Source: Siniperca chuatsi
Taxonomy: Eukaryota; Chordata; Actinopteri; Centrarchiformes; Sinipercidae
Direction: 5' to 3'
Assembly (NCBI RefSeq): GCF_020085105.1
Contig: NC_058058.1
Coordinates: 3,419,587 to 3,483,586, forward strand
DNA: 64,000 bases
Below the pieces are notes generated by a model that was not told where the DNA came from, made no database searches, and saw nothing but the letters and a program-made list of their open reading frames with translations. Positions 34,179 through 46,366 of this stretch are shown here, piece after piece. The position numbers were made by a program, and so were the translations under genes. Within the stretch, counting starts at the first letter, position 1; each line of letters starts with the position of its first letter.

Positions 34179-36085
34179 AAGCAGAGTATCTGTAGCCTGG
34201 ACATTGAACTGTTGTCTGTGGGACTCCGGCCATATTATCTGCCATTTGAATTCTCAACTGACTTCAACCATGTCAGTGTTTCAACAACACTGACTAATTT
34301 CACCCAGTTTGTGAGTTGTCCTACTAGAGAGGAGAGGACACTGGACCTGCTGTATGCTAACGTTAAGGACGCATACAGCTCTGCCCCCCCTCCCCCCCTT
34401 GGGCAGGTCAGACCACAACCAGGTTCACCTCAAACCCTGCTATGTGCCTCGGGTTAAAAGACAGCCTGCGACCACAAGGACAGTGAGGAGATGGTCAGAG
34501 GAGGCCTATGAGACACTGCAGGAATGTTTTGAAGTGACAAACTGGGATGCAATCTGTGATCCTCATGGAGAGGACATTGACGGGCTTACTGAGTGCATCA
34601 CTGACTCCATTAACTTCTGTGTGGACTGCACTGTCCCAACCAAGATGGCCCATTGTTATGCAAATAACAAACCGTGGGTAACACGTGGGTTACTGATGGT
34701 AATAGGGAGGAGGTGAGGGCAATCCTGGCTGACCTGAAGGTGAAGATCAGGGAGGACAAGGAGAAGTACAGGAGGAAGTTGGAGCGGAAACTCCAGCAGA
34801 ACAACATGAGAGAGGTCTGGAGCGGCATGAAGACCATCACTGGCTTCAGACCGACTGGCAGCAGAGGAGTTGAAGGCAGCTTGGACAGGGCCAACGAACA
34901 TAATCTGTTCTTTAACAGATTCGACACACCGGCTCCTGCTCATCCCCCCTCTAACTCAGCTGCTGCCGGCCCTCAAGCTCCTCTGAGTCCACTGCTCCCC
35001 CCTCCTCTATCTTCCTGGGAGAGTCCTACTCCCCCCTCAACTGGCTCTCAGGCTAACGGCCCTCTTCAGACTGATGACTCCCCACTCCCCTGCCTGTAAC
35101 CTCTGCTGTGTGCCTGACTACTGACCAGGTGAGAAGACAGCTGATGAAACTCCACTCAAACAAGGCTACAGGTCCCGGGTGCTAAAAGCCTGTGCCCCCC
35201 AGCTATGTGGAGTCCTTCAACATGTCTTCAACCTGAGCCTGAGTCTTCAAAGGGTTCCTGTTCTTTGGAAGACATCTTGCCTCGTTCCTGTGCCGAAGAC
35301 GCCGCGTCCCAGTGGCTCCAAGTACTAAAGACCGGGGGCACTCACCTCCCACATAATGAAGACCCTGGAGAGACTGGTGCTGGAACAGCTTCATGGACAG
35401 ATCCCTCCTGGACCCCCTTCAGTTTGCCTACCAGCCCTGGCTGGGAGTTGAGGATGCTATCATATTCCTGCTGAACTGCATCCACACCCACCTGGACAAG
35501 CCGGCAAGCACGGTGAGGATCATGTTTTTTGACTTCTCCAGTGCTTTCAACACCATCCGGCCAGCCCTGCCTGTGTCACTCCTGCCTGTGGCCATCTAAC
35601 TCTTTAACTCCTCCTTCTAAGTGTCAGTCTATATGACCCTAAGTCATTAAATTGGACATTGATCATTATCATCACTGCAATACTTGACATAATTGTGCAA
35701 TATTCTGTGTTAATACTGCTGTGCAATATACTCTTTTCAGTTTAAAATTCCCTATTTATTGATATTTATTCATACTTTTATTACTACTGTGCAATATCCA
35801 CCATCTCATTATAATCTTAACTTGACAGTTCATGCACTATTACTTACTACTTGTATTATTACATTGTATTATAATACCGTATTATTATCATCAACCGGTA
35901 AACCCACTTTGTACTTTACACTTATTTTAATTTTACACTCATACCCACTTGGTACTTAATTTATCTGACCTGTGTTATAGTGTATTATATTTTTTGCTTA
36001 GTACTTCTATTCCTGTGTGCACTGACGTGATAGGGAGCTGTAAAAGAGTTTCCCCTTGGGGATCAATAAAGTATTTCTGATTCTG
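34179..36085 (+). mobile_element. 5'-truncated CR1/Rex-like LINE fragment
   Basis: Coding remnants in order: end of the endonuclease (FTQFVSCPTREERTLDLLYA, then a DHNQVH-like word), linker (WSEEAYETLQECFEVTNWDA), and reverse transcriptase (IMFFDFSSAFNTI), followed by an abrupt jump to the C-terminal SLLPVAI. The 3' end is GGGGATCAATAAAGTATTTC then TGATTCTG. Several frame breaks and a large internal deletion. It sits exactly between CCCACCCC and TTTATAT, which are contiguous at 24635/24636 in the paralog. Confidence 0.85.
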
Positions 36086-36300
36086 TTTATATCATGGATC
36101 ATTTAAACAGTCCATGCTCTCACTGAGGAGGAAACACAGTGATATGTAGAGGACAACTACAGGTCACTGACATTTGCATATGTGTCCTGTGAACTGATCT
36201 GAATCAACAGCTGCACAGAAATAGAGACACTTTACAAGTTTGACTGATAATGAAGTCCAACACATTAACACAAGAAATAGAATATTTATTTTCATGTTTT
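36086..36300 (+). pseudogene. Ghost type-2 V: promoter joined to downstream flank
   Basis: A perfect octamer ATTTGCAT (36172-36179) and TGTGTCCTG are followed directly by TGAACTGATCTGAATCAACA, which normally lies after the RSS. Leader, V exon and whole RSS are gone. The deletion end points differ from the 24.7 kb ghost. Confidence 0.72.
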
Positions 36301-37920
36301 CATTAAAGATTATATTTTAAGTACATCAAATGTAATTATAATTTCACATGATTTATATTTACTTCTCAACAAACCTAAACACATTACATGTTTTTAATGA
36401 GCTTGTGTTTGTGGGAAAACACATATGTTATATTTTGAGATCACACTGCTGATACTGATACTATACTGACATAATATGCTGATAATATCCTACTTCATAA
36501 TTCAAATGCAATAAATTCTTCTCAGACTTTGTAGTTTACTCAGAATCATTAAACTTTCTGGACTCTTCTAAAACCATTTCAACATGAGAGTTTCCACCAA
36601 TGGCACACTTCATTTATAAGAACTGTACAGTATATCTGATTTTCATTCAAGTATTTTAACAATCGGCTTTGTTAACAAAAAACAAATTTGCAAATCGTGT
36701 AATGAAGCAGTTTCTGTTGTCAAAAATGCTCTAAGGAATTTGGAACAACAGATGAATTTACTTCTATCATGTCTGTGTTGCATTAACATTACATTAATAA
36801 TTATCTGATTACTTTGTTGTTTTCAAAACATCAGGTATATTAAACACGGCATTACAATAACTGATAATTTATTAAGACATTTCCGAGCAATTTTAAAATT
36901 TCAAACTCGTTTGAGTTTAATCTTTATGGATTTAATGGAACTATTAAAACAGCATCATGTGTTACTAATTTATATGTACAGGCCTCTGTAACGACAAACA
37001 TGGAGTTAAATTATCAAAAAGTTGTACATTAGTTACAGCATGACACTCTGTGCTCCTGCAGTGATACTGCAAACACAGGTGGAGGAGGTGTGAATACAAT
37101 ACACTATAGTACAGAACAGGACAGAGAGTGCAGATGTGAAGGACACTATGTTGAACAGACTTACTTCTGTTAAAATGTCAGACTTGTTTTAGGATACCAG
37201 AGCTAAAAAGAGACAGAGTTGGGCTGCACTGTCAGCTTTCAGATGTGTTGGGTACATACAACTTGCATTTCGTCTTAAAATTATCACCTGATGGCATGAA
37301 ATATTTGTGATCTGAGTCTGAGACATACCTATTAACTGTGGATTTAATGGATCTACTGTGATGATTAAGACAGCAGTTATTCCTGTAATCATACACATGG
37401 ACACCACTGATGAGATGAGTAGGTCTTTCTTTTTTTCTACATACACAGACTGTGTTGTCATCACTTTCATTGGTCTCAGATCACAGTCATGTTGTATCAC
37501 TTTATGCTGATGATATCCTACTTTTTAATTCTAATCCTAAAAATAAGATTTCTGACATTCTTATATTTATTCAGAGACCTGAAACTTACCATCATTTCTA
37601 GGTACAAATTAAATCCATACAACATATTAATCTTCATCAAGAGCAGACTTCAGTGATATTAGATAAATGGGTGGTTTCCAATTACAATGTTTTAATCATT
37701 ATGATTATTGTTACCAAGTTTTATTAATATCAGACAAACCTGCAATGACCATGAAGATAACTTTCTCCAGTCACTAAAGTATGAAGAATTGAATTAAAAA
37801 TTGAATTAGTCTCATTATTATTGTCTAACAAGTGTTCCTAATATGAAATGTATGGAAAAGAAATGAAGTCATAAGACTTTTATGAATGGAAACCATAAGG
37901 AAACCACTATTTGATGCCAC
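36301..37920. other. Gene-free flank, paralogous to 57190-60260
   Basis: No gene. It matches the stretch after the type-2 V at 57.1 kb, for example ACATGTTTTTAATGAGCTTG and GTGCTCCTGCAGTGATACTG. The other copy has two extra LINE insertions. The site AAATTATCACCTGATG (about 37279-37294) is the empty form of the 58.2 kb LINE site. Confidence 0.7.
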
Positions 37921-38078
37921 TTTTATTGATTTGAACTATTTAAACCATCAACACTACAACAAGCAAGAAAACATTAATTTTGAAACGTGTAATGAGAGAA
38001 AGAGACAACCAGAGAGAGGGAGTGCAGACTGAGAGCAGTAGCAGAGTAAAACCAGTAGCAGAGTCCCAGTGAGTCAGG

Positions 38079-38413
38079 TCAGGACTGGGAACACTGGTCT
38101 CTCCTCAGTGTCTCTGAGAGCGGAGTCTGAGAGCCCTGGGTGGCCTCACAGGTCACAGAGCCCACCTTCCTCCACTGGTCTGCAGGGAGCCTCAGGGTGC
38201 TGCTCCAGCTGTAGCGGCCGTCCTTCTCCAGCACCCCGAGACTCCTGCTCTCCTCCCAGCTGCTGCTGCTGCTGCTGCTGCCGTCCACCTTCCAGGCCAG
38301 ACTCCAGTCTGAGGGGAAGCCCTTGTTGGCCAGGCACATGAGCGTGGCCTTCCCCTGCTGCAGCTCCTCGCTGGAGGGGGGCAGCACCGTCAGGGTGGGG
38401 ACGACTCGACCCA
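38079..38413 (-). CDS. Immunoglobulin light-chain constant exon (CL), the only intact copy
   Basis: Constant domain of a teleost kappa-like (L1-type) light chain. An acceptor CTCTCTCTGCAG precedes the exon. It reads [20 protein letters not shown], then [20 protein letters not shown], a seven-serine run, [38 protein letters not shown], and ends RRDQCSQS. Domain cysteines (LMC, VTC), the tryptophan and the penultimate interchain cysteine are all present. It is 110 residues, usual for CL. The phase fits the J at 39.3 kb: the last J base plus TG makes the first codon. A minus-strand AATAAA lies at about 37922-37927. J and CL are 878 bp apart. Confidence 0.93.
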
Positions 38414-39291
38414 CTGCAGAGAGAGAGAGATTAAGAAAGTTTATATGAGGGAAACTAAACTCCACCCTGTTGGTTGCAGCAGAGGAGGCTACTAGTTCTG
38501 TTGGTCTTCCTCAGATGGAATGAAACTGATCTTAAACGTTTCACTTCCCTCTTTGAGCTCAGTAACCATGGCAACAGACAGGCATCACTGCTGAACCACA
38601 AGAACAGACAGGTTTCAGTACTATAGATAAAAAGTTAAGACGTTTTAGTCAGGTGTATATTTTTTAATTAATAAACTAAAAATTCAAAGATTCAGAGTTT
38701 AAAAAAAGCACACATAAGATGAAGACTGTGAGGCTTTTATTGCTTCAACTTTCTAAAATATTTCTTGTCTCAATCCAAAACCTAATAAATGATAATATGT
38801 GTTTGTTCTCTTTATGTAAGTAGGAATCATCACTGAACAGTCAGGCTTCATTACTGAAACATTCAAATTAATATTGTTAACTACTGAACTAGTTTTTTAA
38901 ACTCTCATAGAAAATATTCCGAATGGCTTTAAAATCATTAGTCTGGGAGAAAGATCGAGTGATACCCATCCACATTAAACCCTGAACCAAAAATTTGTGG
39001 CAGAGTTCTTGAGCCGGAATATTAAAACTTCAAAAACTAAATAAATATACTTTATTCATAAGGAGTAATGCAGTATAATTTTCTTAGAAGAATGAACTGA
39101 ATTACAGTTCATTGCAACAAGATTATTCATTGGAGTGGATTTTAGTCTGGTTAACGACACTGAGAAGCCTTCAAGAATTGTTGCAAATTTATCAAATTTC
39201 AATTAGCAGACAAAATATTGTAGAAAGGTCTATGAAATTCAAATTTAATACATACAAAATTTGGGTTATTAAAGGAGTCATATGTACTTAC

Positions 39292-39329
39292 AGTTAACTT
39301 CCAGTCTGGTTCCTCCACCGAATGTGTAC
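39292..39329 (-). CDS. JL segment, the only intact one
   Basis: 38 bp encoding [12 protein letters not shown], with the FGXG motif that forms the beta-bulge of light chains. It is followed by a consensus donor (GTAAGT). The leftover base is in phase with CL at 38413. Same strand as CL, opposite to every V. Confidence 0.95.
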
Positions 39330-39368
39330 CACAGTGATACAAAGTCATTGAGCCGCCGTACAAAAACC
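39330..39368 (-). promoter_or_regulatory. JL RSS, 23-bp spacer
   Basis: Read on minus: nonamer GGTTTTTGT (39368-39360), 23-bp spacer, heptamer CACTGTG (39336-39330). It pairs by the 12/23 rule with the V signals. Both V and J heptamers face the same way on the chromosome, so joining inverts the DNA between them. Confidence 0.95.
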
Positions 39369-39900
39369 TCTCACTGTAGAGAGACACGGCTCTCTGACTT
39401 TGACACAAACAAACTCACCAAAGACATTCACAGTTTACCCAGTTTATTTAATAACTAGTTAAAGTGTTTAAAAAAATATTCCCCAACTCTGAATATGTAG
39501 GCCTATTTAACCTTTTCTTCGTGAAATGTTAAACATCTGCAAGCAATATTCATTTCTCTTTCAGTAAAATAAATCGAAATAAGATATTTCAAAAGAAAAA
39601 CTCTAAACTAAAAGCTGTCATATGTAAATAATTATCATAAATGCATGTTTATTGTAGATTATGATAAATGAAAAAGTAATTTGCTTAAATTTGTCGATGT
39701 TGATTTTTGTGGTAGTGAATTAGGGAGAATTTACAAAATAGTCAGGAAGAAAATGCGTCCATCATATTAAAGACAAAGCCACTTATAAATGAGTGCTCAA
39801 ACATTCATAATCAATACTTTTCTAAACTGATTGATCCATTGATAAACAGCATCATCAGAGTCCCTGCTGGAGTCAGTCAGAGCATTTCCATAGAGAGCCA

Positions 39901-39946
39901 CTTTGCATCAGCAGCACCATGCTCCAGTGCTCTGGGAGAGTTTATA
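39901..39946 (+). promoter_or_regulatory. V40 promoter: octamer-like plus TATA-like box
   Basis: CTTTGCAT at 39901-39908, TTTATA at 39941-39946. Confidence 0.78.
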
Positions 39947-40026
39947 GTCCTGAGAGTTGAACACTGGATGACTGACAGCTGTCCTTCATGACAACAGAAG
40001 CCACAGAAATCCTCCTCATCAAAAAC

Positions 40027-40500
40027 ATGACTTTGATCTCCGTCCTCATCTGGACTCTCCTCTGCTGCTGCTTCACAGGTAAAGTCCAGAGAATCAAGCT
40101 CCTCTCCTCTGTGAACATCCGTCCCTCTGAAATGAAGCCGACAAAACCATGATGCTGCCTTATGTTTTTGTCTCTGTATCCTCAGAGTCCAGAGGCCAGG
40201 TCACAGTGACTCAGCCTGGAGCAGTGAGCTCTGCTCTGGGAGGCTCCGTCTCCATCAGCTGTAGGACCAGTCAGAATGTTCGGAATTCAAACTCTTTAGC
40301 CTGGTACCAACAGAGAGATGGAGAAACTCCTAAACTCCTCATTTACCAGGCTAGCACTCGAGCATCAGGGATTCCAGGTCGTTTTACAGGCAGTGGATCA
40401 AACTCTGACTTCACTCTGACCATCAGTGGAGTCCAGACTGAAGATGCAGCAGTTTACTACTGTCAGAGTGCACACAACATTAACAGCCAGTGGTTGTTCA
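40027..40500 (+). CDS. Type-1 V segment V40 (leader + V exon), next to J
   Basis: Leader 40027-40078 ([17 protein letters not shown]), V exon 40186-40500, with phase-1 splice matching. It reads [65 protein letters not shown], then [13 protein letters not shown] up to the heptamer. All framework anchors are present and the frame is open. It is the V nearest to the intact J, in opposite orientation; inversion of about 1.2 kb would join them and flip the V promoter onto the J-CL strand. Confidence 0.95.
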
Positions 40501-40528
40501 CACAGTGGAAAAGCGTCATACAAAAACC
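40501..40528 (+). promoter_or_regulatory. V40 RSS, 12-bp spacer
   Basis: CACAGTG, 12 bp (GAAAAGCGTCAT, two changes from the other copies), ACAAAAACC. Confidence 0.93.
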
Positions 40529-40612
40529 TCCCTCAGTCAGACTGAACAGAAATTGTAGTCACTGCTGCAGCTGGAAGCTACTGCAGAGACTGATACACTT
40601 CACTGAGGACAA

Positions 40613-40637
40613 ACACACACACACACACACACACACA
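40613..40637. repeat. (CA)n microsatellite after V40
   Basis: A short CA run about 90 bp after the RSS. Confidence 0.92.
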
Positions 40638-41111
40638 GACAATATCATCAAGCAAATTAAACATTTAACCATTGTTGCTTTTAACCACACATGAACATGT
40701 AGCAAAATATGTTCAATGACAAAAAATGATCTTGATGAAAATCAAATTACTTTCTCTATCACAGCTTCTCACCATCCATTCATGTCCCATTATAATCCCA
40801 TGATGTTATCTGATTTGCCAATGAATAGAAAGGAGCCAAAGTGGGACAGGTAATGAGAAAAGTCTTGGTCATAACATTAGACTAAATACTGGATCACAGC
40901 TATTTCCACTATATGCACAAAATATTAAAATATGAAGACACAGATCAGCATCAGAAACCTTCATGATGGCCCAAACAAAACCTGTACATCCTCAAATATC
41001 AGAAAATATTGTTTAAAATATAAAATCTTGTGTCATCTAAAGAAAAGATGAATAGGAATTGTAATAATAACAAAGGACAGAAGAAAGTGACTCTTTTTGA
41101 TGTAACTATAT

Positions 41112-44100
41112 CAGAATCAGAATCAGAAATACTTTATTGATTGCAATCATGTGTACTGTCAAGTTGAGTGTAGCAGATTTAACCAGCTTATTAGGCAATG
41201 GATATTGCACAGCAGTAATATAGTTTAATAAATATCAACAAACATGGAATTATTAAACTGAGAACAGAGTATATTGCACAGGAGTAAGAGAATAATGCAC
41301 AATATTTTAGGTATTGCAGTAATGTTAATGATCCAATGTCCAATGTGTAATATCAGTGCCAGTTTCCCTGACACTTAGAGGGAAGAGTTAAAGAGTTTGA
41401 TGGCGACAGGCAGGAATGACTTCCTGTGGCGCTCTGTGGTGCTTTTTGGGGGAATGAGTCTTCCGCTGAAGGTACTCCTTTGTTTAGCCAGCACGTCGTG
41501 GAGTGGGTGGGAAACATTGTCCAAGATGGCATGTAGTTTGGCCAGCATCTTCCTCTCTGACACCACCGACAGAGAGTCCAGCTCCAACCCCACAATGTCA
41601 CTGGCCTTACAGATCAGTTTGTTGAGCCTGTTAGCGTCCGCTACCCTCAACCTGCTGCCCCAGGATGCAACAGCATACAGGATAGCACTGGCCACCAGAG
41701 ACTCATAAAACATCTTCAGCATTGTTGTTGAAGGACCTCAGCCTCCTCAGAAAATAGAGGCGGCCCTTCATATAGAGGGCTTGAGTGTTCTTAGCTCAGT
41801 CCAGTTTATGGTCCATATGTAGTCCAAGGTACTTGTAGTCCTCAACAATGTCCATACTGACCCCCTGAATGGAGACAGGGGTCACTGGTGCCTTGGCCCT
41901 ACGTAAATCTACAACCAGCTCCTTAGACTTTGTCGCATTGAGCTGCAGATGGTTCTGCTCACACCATGAGACAAAGTTACCCACAACAGCCCTGTACTCA
42001 GACTCATCACTCTGATACATCCCACCACAGCAGAGTCATCAGAAAACTTCTGAAGGTGGCAGGACTCCGTATGGTAGCTGAAGTCTGTGGTGTAGATAGT
42101 GAAGAGGAAGGGAGAGAGGACGGTCCCCTGAGGAGCCCCAGTGTTGCTGACCACGCTGTTCGACACATAGTGCTGCAGATGCACATGCTGTGGTCTGCCA
42201 GGTAGTCCACAATCCAGGACACAAGGGGGGCATCCACCTACATCGCTGCCAGCTTCTCACCCAGCAGGGCTGGCCAGATGGTGTTGAAAGCACTGGAGAA
42301 GTCAAAAAACATGATCCTCATTGTGCTTGCCGGCTTGTCCAGGTGGGTGTGGATGCGGTTCAGTAGGAAGATGATGGCCTCCTCAACTCCCAGCCGGGCT
42401 TGTACGCAAACTGAAGGGGGTCCAAGAGGGGTCTGACCATGGGCTGCAGCTGTTCCAGCACCAGTCTCTCCAGGGTCTTCATTATGTGGGAGGTCAGTGC
42501 CACCGGTTTGTAGTACTTAAGACACTTGGGCACGGCGTCTTCGGCACAGGAACAAGGCAAGATGTCTTCCACAGAATAGGGATGCTTTGAAGACTCAGGC
42601 TCAGGTTGAAGACATGTTGAAGGACTCCACATAGCTGGGGGTACAGGCTTTTAGCACCCGGGGCAAACGCCATCGGGGCCTGCAGCCTTGTTTGAGTGGA
42701 GTTTCATCAGCTGTCCTCTCACCTGGTCAGCAGTCATGCACACAGCAGAGGTTAGAGGCGGGGGAGAGGGGGAGTCATCAGTCATGAGAGGGCCGTTAGC
42801 CTGAGAGCCAGTTGAGGGGGGAAATAGAAATCTCCCAGGAAGATGGAGGAGGGGGGAGCAGTGGACTCAGAGGAGTCTGGGGGCCGACAGCAGCTGAGTT
42901 AGAGGGGATGAGCAGGAACTGGTGTGTTGAATCTGTTAAAGAACAGATTATGTTCATTGGCCCTGTGCAAGCTGCCTTCAACTCCTCTGCTGCCAGTCGG
43001 TCTGAAGCCAGTGATGATCATGCTGTTCCAGACCTCTCTCATGTTGTTCTGCTGGAGTTTCCACTCCAGCTTCCTCCTGTACTTCTCCTTGGCCTCCCTG
43101 GTCTTCACCTTCATATCAGCCTGGATTTCCCTCACCTCCTCCCTATTACCATTGTTAAAGGCCCTCCTCTTGGCATTCAGGATATCTTTGATGTCCTTTG
43201 TTACCCACGGTTTGTTATTTGGATAACAATGGACCGTCTTGGTTGGGACATTGCAGTCCACACAGAAGTTAATGTAGCCAGTGATGCACTCAGTAAGCCC
43301 GTCAATGTCCTCTCCATGAGGCTAACAGAGTGCATCCCAATTTGTCACCTCAAAACATCCCTGCAGTGTCTCAAAGGCTTCCTCTGACCATCTCCTCACT
43401 GTCCTTGTGGTCGCAGTCTGCCTTTTAACAAGAGGCACATAGCAGGGTTTGAGGTGAACCTGATTGTGGTCTGACCTGCCCAAGGGGGGGAGGGGGGAGC
43501 TGTATGTATCCTTAACGTTAGCATACAGCAGGTCCAGTGTTCTCTCCTCTCTAGTAGGACAACTCACATACTGGGTGAAATTAGTCAGTGTTGTTGAAAC
43601 ACTGACATGGTTGAAGACAACCGAGATTAATATGAGTGCACTCGGGAGCTGAGTCTGGAGTTTTGCTATGGCGGTGTGAATGGCTTTGCACGCAGATGCT
43701 GGGGTAGCAGAGAGGGGGATGTAAACAACCACAGCAATGGCATGTGAGAATTCACGTGGCAGATAATATGGCCGGAATCCCACAACTAACAGTTCTATGT
43801 CCGGGCTACAGATGCTCTGCTTGATAGTAACGTGACCAGGATTATACCATCTGTTGTTGACCAGAACAGCAAGCCCGCCGCCTTTCAGCTTACTGCTCCC
43901 GGTGAGATCCCTGTTGGCCCGAACAGTCTGAAAGCCGTCGATGGAAACGTTATGATCTGGGATTTTCTGGTGTAGCCATGTCTCTGAGAAGCACATCAAA
44001 CTACACTCACTGACTCCGGGCTAACACCGTTAGCTTGTCCATTTTATTCGCCAGTGATCTCACGTTGTCCATGACGAGAGAAGGCAGACATGGCTTAATC

Positions 44101-44130
44101 TATTACTGTAAGTCCATCCCTTCTCAATTC
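41112..44130 (-). mobile_element. CR1/Rex-like LINE, endonuclease to 3' end, broken
   Basis: Minus strand, 3' end at 41112 with the repeated word AATCAG. Recognisable parts: endonuclease start (NVRSLANKMDKLTVLAR, near 44.05 kb), FSETWLHQ (in 43999-43322), GRSDHNQVHLKPC, a linker at 43261-42899, reverse transcriptase FKPVALTSH-like and GAPQGTVLSPFLFTIYTTDF then FSDDSAVVG (42184), and a C-terminal frame (41722-41375) ending SFLPVAIKLFNSSL. Numerous frame breaks. The edge near 44130 is approximate. Family by resemblance of the reverse transcriptase wording. Confidence 0.85.
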
Positions 44131-44574
44131 TTCATAGTTTTTTTTTGTTCAAAATTTTTATGTTTTTATGCGTTTGTATGGCCTCATTACCTGGTATATC
44201 TGAAAAGATTTTGCAAAATTGTTGTTTAGACATTTATAGTTATTTATTAATATATTAATTACATTTCCACATTTACTTTTTTAAGCTCATAGCCTTGGAC
44301 TGTTTTTAGTTTTAGGATTAACAGTGTTTTTCTTTCTTCCTATCTACAAGACCGCGTTATTCTTGAAATAACATGCTTGGACACAACCTGTGTCATCATT
44401 AGGTCTTTATTGTTTAAGTAAAGTGAGAATTTAAACATTACAGCATGCAAAAGAAAGTACTCTTTAAAAATGAAATGATTTTCCTGACAGAGAGAAAGAG
44501 AGAGAAAGTGTTGCAGAGTGCAGACTGAGAGCAGTAGCAGATTAACACCAGTAGCAGAGTCCCAGTGAGGCAGG

Positions 44575-44893
44575 TCAGGACTGGGGACACTGGTCTCTCC
44601 TCAGTGTCTCTGAGAGCGGAGTCTGGGAGCCCTGGGTGGCCTCACAGAGCCCACCTTCCTCCACTGGTCTGCAGGGAGCCTCAGGGTGCTGCTCCAGCTG
44701 TAGTGGCCGTCCTTCTCCAGCACCCCGGGGCTCCTGCTCTCCTCCCAGCTGATGCTGCTGCCGTCCACCTTCCAGGCCAGACTCCAGTCTGAGGGGAAGC
44801 CCTTGTTGGCCAGGCACATGAGCGTGGCCTTCCCCTGCTGCAGCTCCTCGCTGGAAGGTGGCAGCACCGTCAGGGTGGGGGTGACTCGACCCA
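44575..44893 (-). pseudogene. CL pseudogene, acceptor and second cysteine lost
   Basis: It reads [65 protein letters not shown]. Then a 7-bp deletion (the GGTCACA present in the 38.1 kb copy) shifts the frame and removes the VTC cysteine. The intron border reads CCGTTG where the intact copy has CTGCAG, so there is no acceptor. No J lies between it and V46. It shares the altered border with the CL at 61.5 kb. Confidence 0.87.
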
Positions 44894-45760
44894 CAACGGA
44901 GCGAGGGTTTAATAAAGATTATATGAGGGAAAATAAACTCCACCCTGTTGGTCTTCCTTAGATTGAATGAAACTGATCTTAAACATTTCACTTCCCTTTG
45001 AGCTCAGTAACCATGGCAACAGACAGGCATCACTGCTGAACCACGGCAACAGACAGGTTTCAGTACTAAAGATAAAAAGTTTCAACTGGCAGACTTTTAC
45101 TCTGAGGCATATTCTTCATATTCTGAGTTTTATATCGCAAATTATTACACATAAGATGTAGACTGTGAGGCTTTTATTGTTTTAACTATCTCAAATATTT
45201 CTTTTCTCTATCCAAGACCTCATAAATGATGATATGTGTTTGTTCTTATCATGTAAGCAGGAATCATCACTGAACAGTCAGGCTTCATTACTCAAACATT
45301 TAAATGAATATTGTTAACTACTGAACTACTTTTTCAAACTGATAAAATTCTCACAATTAAACACGTCGAATGACTTTAAAATCATTAGTCTGGGAGAAAG
45401 ATCAAGTAATAGCCATGAACATTAAACACTTAACCAAAAATTATTGCCAGAGTTCTTGAGCCAAAATATTAAAACTTGAAAATATTTTCTTCATATAGAG
45501 TAATGCAGAGTAGTTTTCTACAATGAACTGATAAGAATGCAAAAAATAAAAGTTACATTTTTAGTGCAACAAGATTTTTTAGTGGAGTGAATTTTAGTCT
45601 GGTTAATGACACTATGAAGCCTTCAGAAATTGTTGCAAATAGATCAAATTTCAAATGTCAGACACAATAATAAAATAAGTATTGATCCATTAATAGATAG
45701 CGTCATCAGAGTAATACAAGTCCCTGCTGGAGTCAGTCAGAGCATTTCCATAGAGAGCCA

Positions 45761-45806
45761 CTTTGCATCAGCAGCACCATGCTCCAGTGCTCTGGGAGAG
45801 TTTATA
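45761..45806 (+). promoter_or_regulatory. V46 promoter: octamer-like plus TATA-like box
   Basis: CTTTGCAT at 45761-45768, TTTATA at 45801-45806. Confidence 0.78.
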
Positions 45807-45886
45807 GTCCTGAGAGTTGAACACTGGATGACTGACAGCTGTCCTTCATGACAACAGAAGCCACAGAAATCCTCCTCATCAAAAAC

Positions 45887-46366
45887 ATGACTTTGATCTC
45901 CGTCCTCATCTGGACTCTCCTCTGCTGCTGCTTCACAGGTAAAGTCCAGAGAATCAAGCTCCTCTCCTCTGCGAACATCCGTCCCTCTGAAATGAAGCCG
46001 ACAAAACCATGACGCTGCTTTATGTTTTTGTCTCTGTATCCTCAGAGTCCAGAGGCCAGGTCACAGTGACTCAGCCTGGAGCAGTGAGCTCTGCTCTGGG
46101 AGGCTCCGTCTCCATCAGCTGTAGGACCAGTCAGAATGTTAATTTTTGGAACAACAAGCACCTTTTATCCTGGTACCAACAGAGAGATGGAGAAATTCCT
46201 AAGCTGCTCATACACTTTGCTAGCACTCGAGCATCAGGGATTCCAGGTCGTTTTACAGGCAGTGGATCAAACTCTGACTTCACTCTGACCATCAGTGGAG
46301 TCCAGACTGAAGATGCAGCAGTTTACTACTGTCAGAGTGAACACTATATCAGTCAGCGTGTGTTCA
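45887..46366 (+). CDS. Type-1 V segment V46 (leader + V exon)
   Basis: Leader 45887-45938, V exon 46046-46366. Framework as in V40; CDR1 region SQNVNFWNNKHLLSWYQQ, LLIHFASTRAS (His in place of Tyr), CDR3 QSEHYISQRVFT, one residue shorter than most. Open frame and consensus borders. Potentially usable by inversion with J39. Confidence 0.94.

Noticed and set aside
34042-34257. Possible extra V near 34.1 kb
   Set aside because: The text is V24/V33 3' flank (CTCCAACCTAACCTTACCCT) and continues into a LINE; there is no framework.
44565-44792. Plus-strand frames opposite the CL exons (Ser/Cys/Pro-rich)
   Set aside because: Antisense shadows of CL; the Cys or Leu runs are the AGC tract read backwards.
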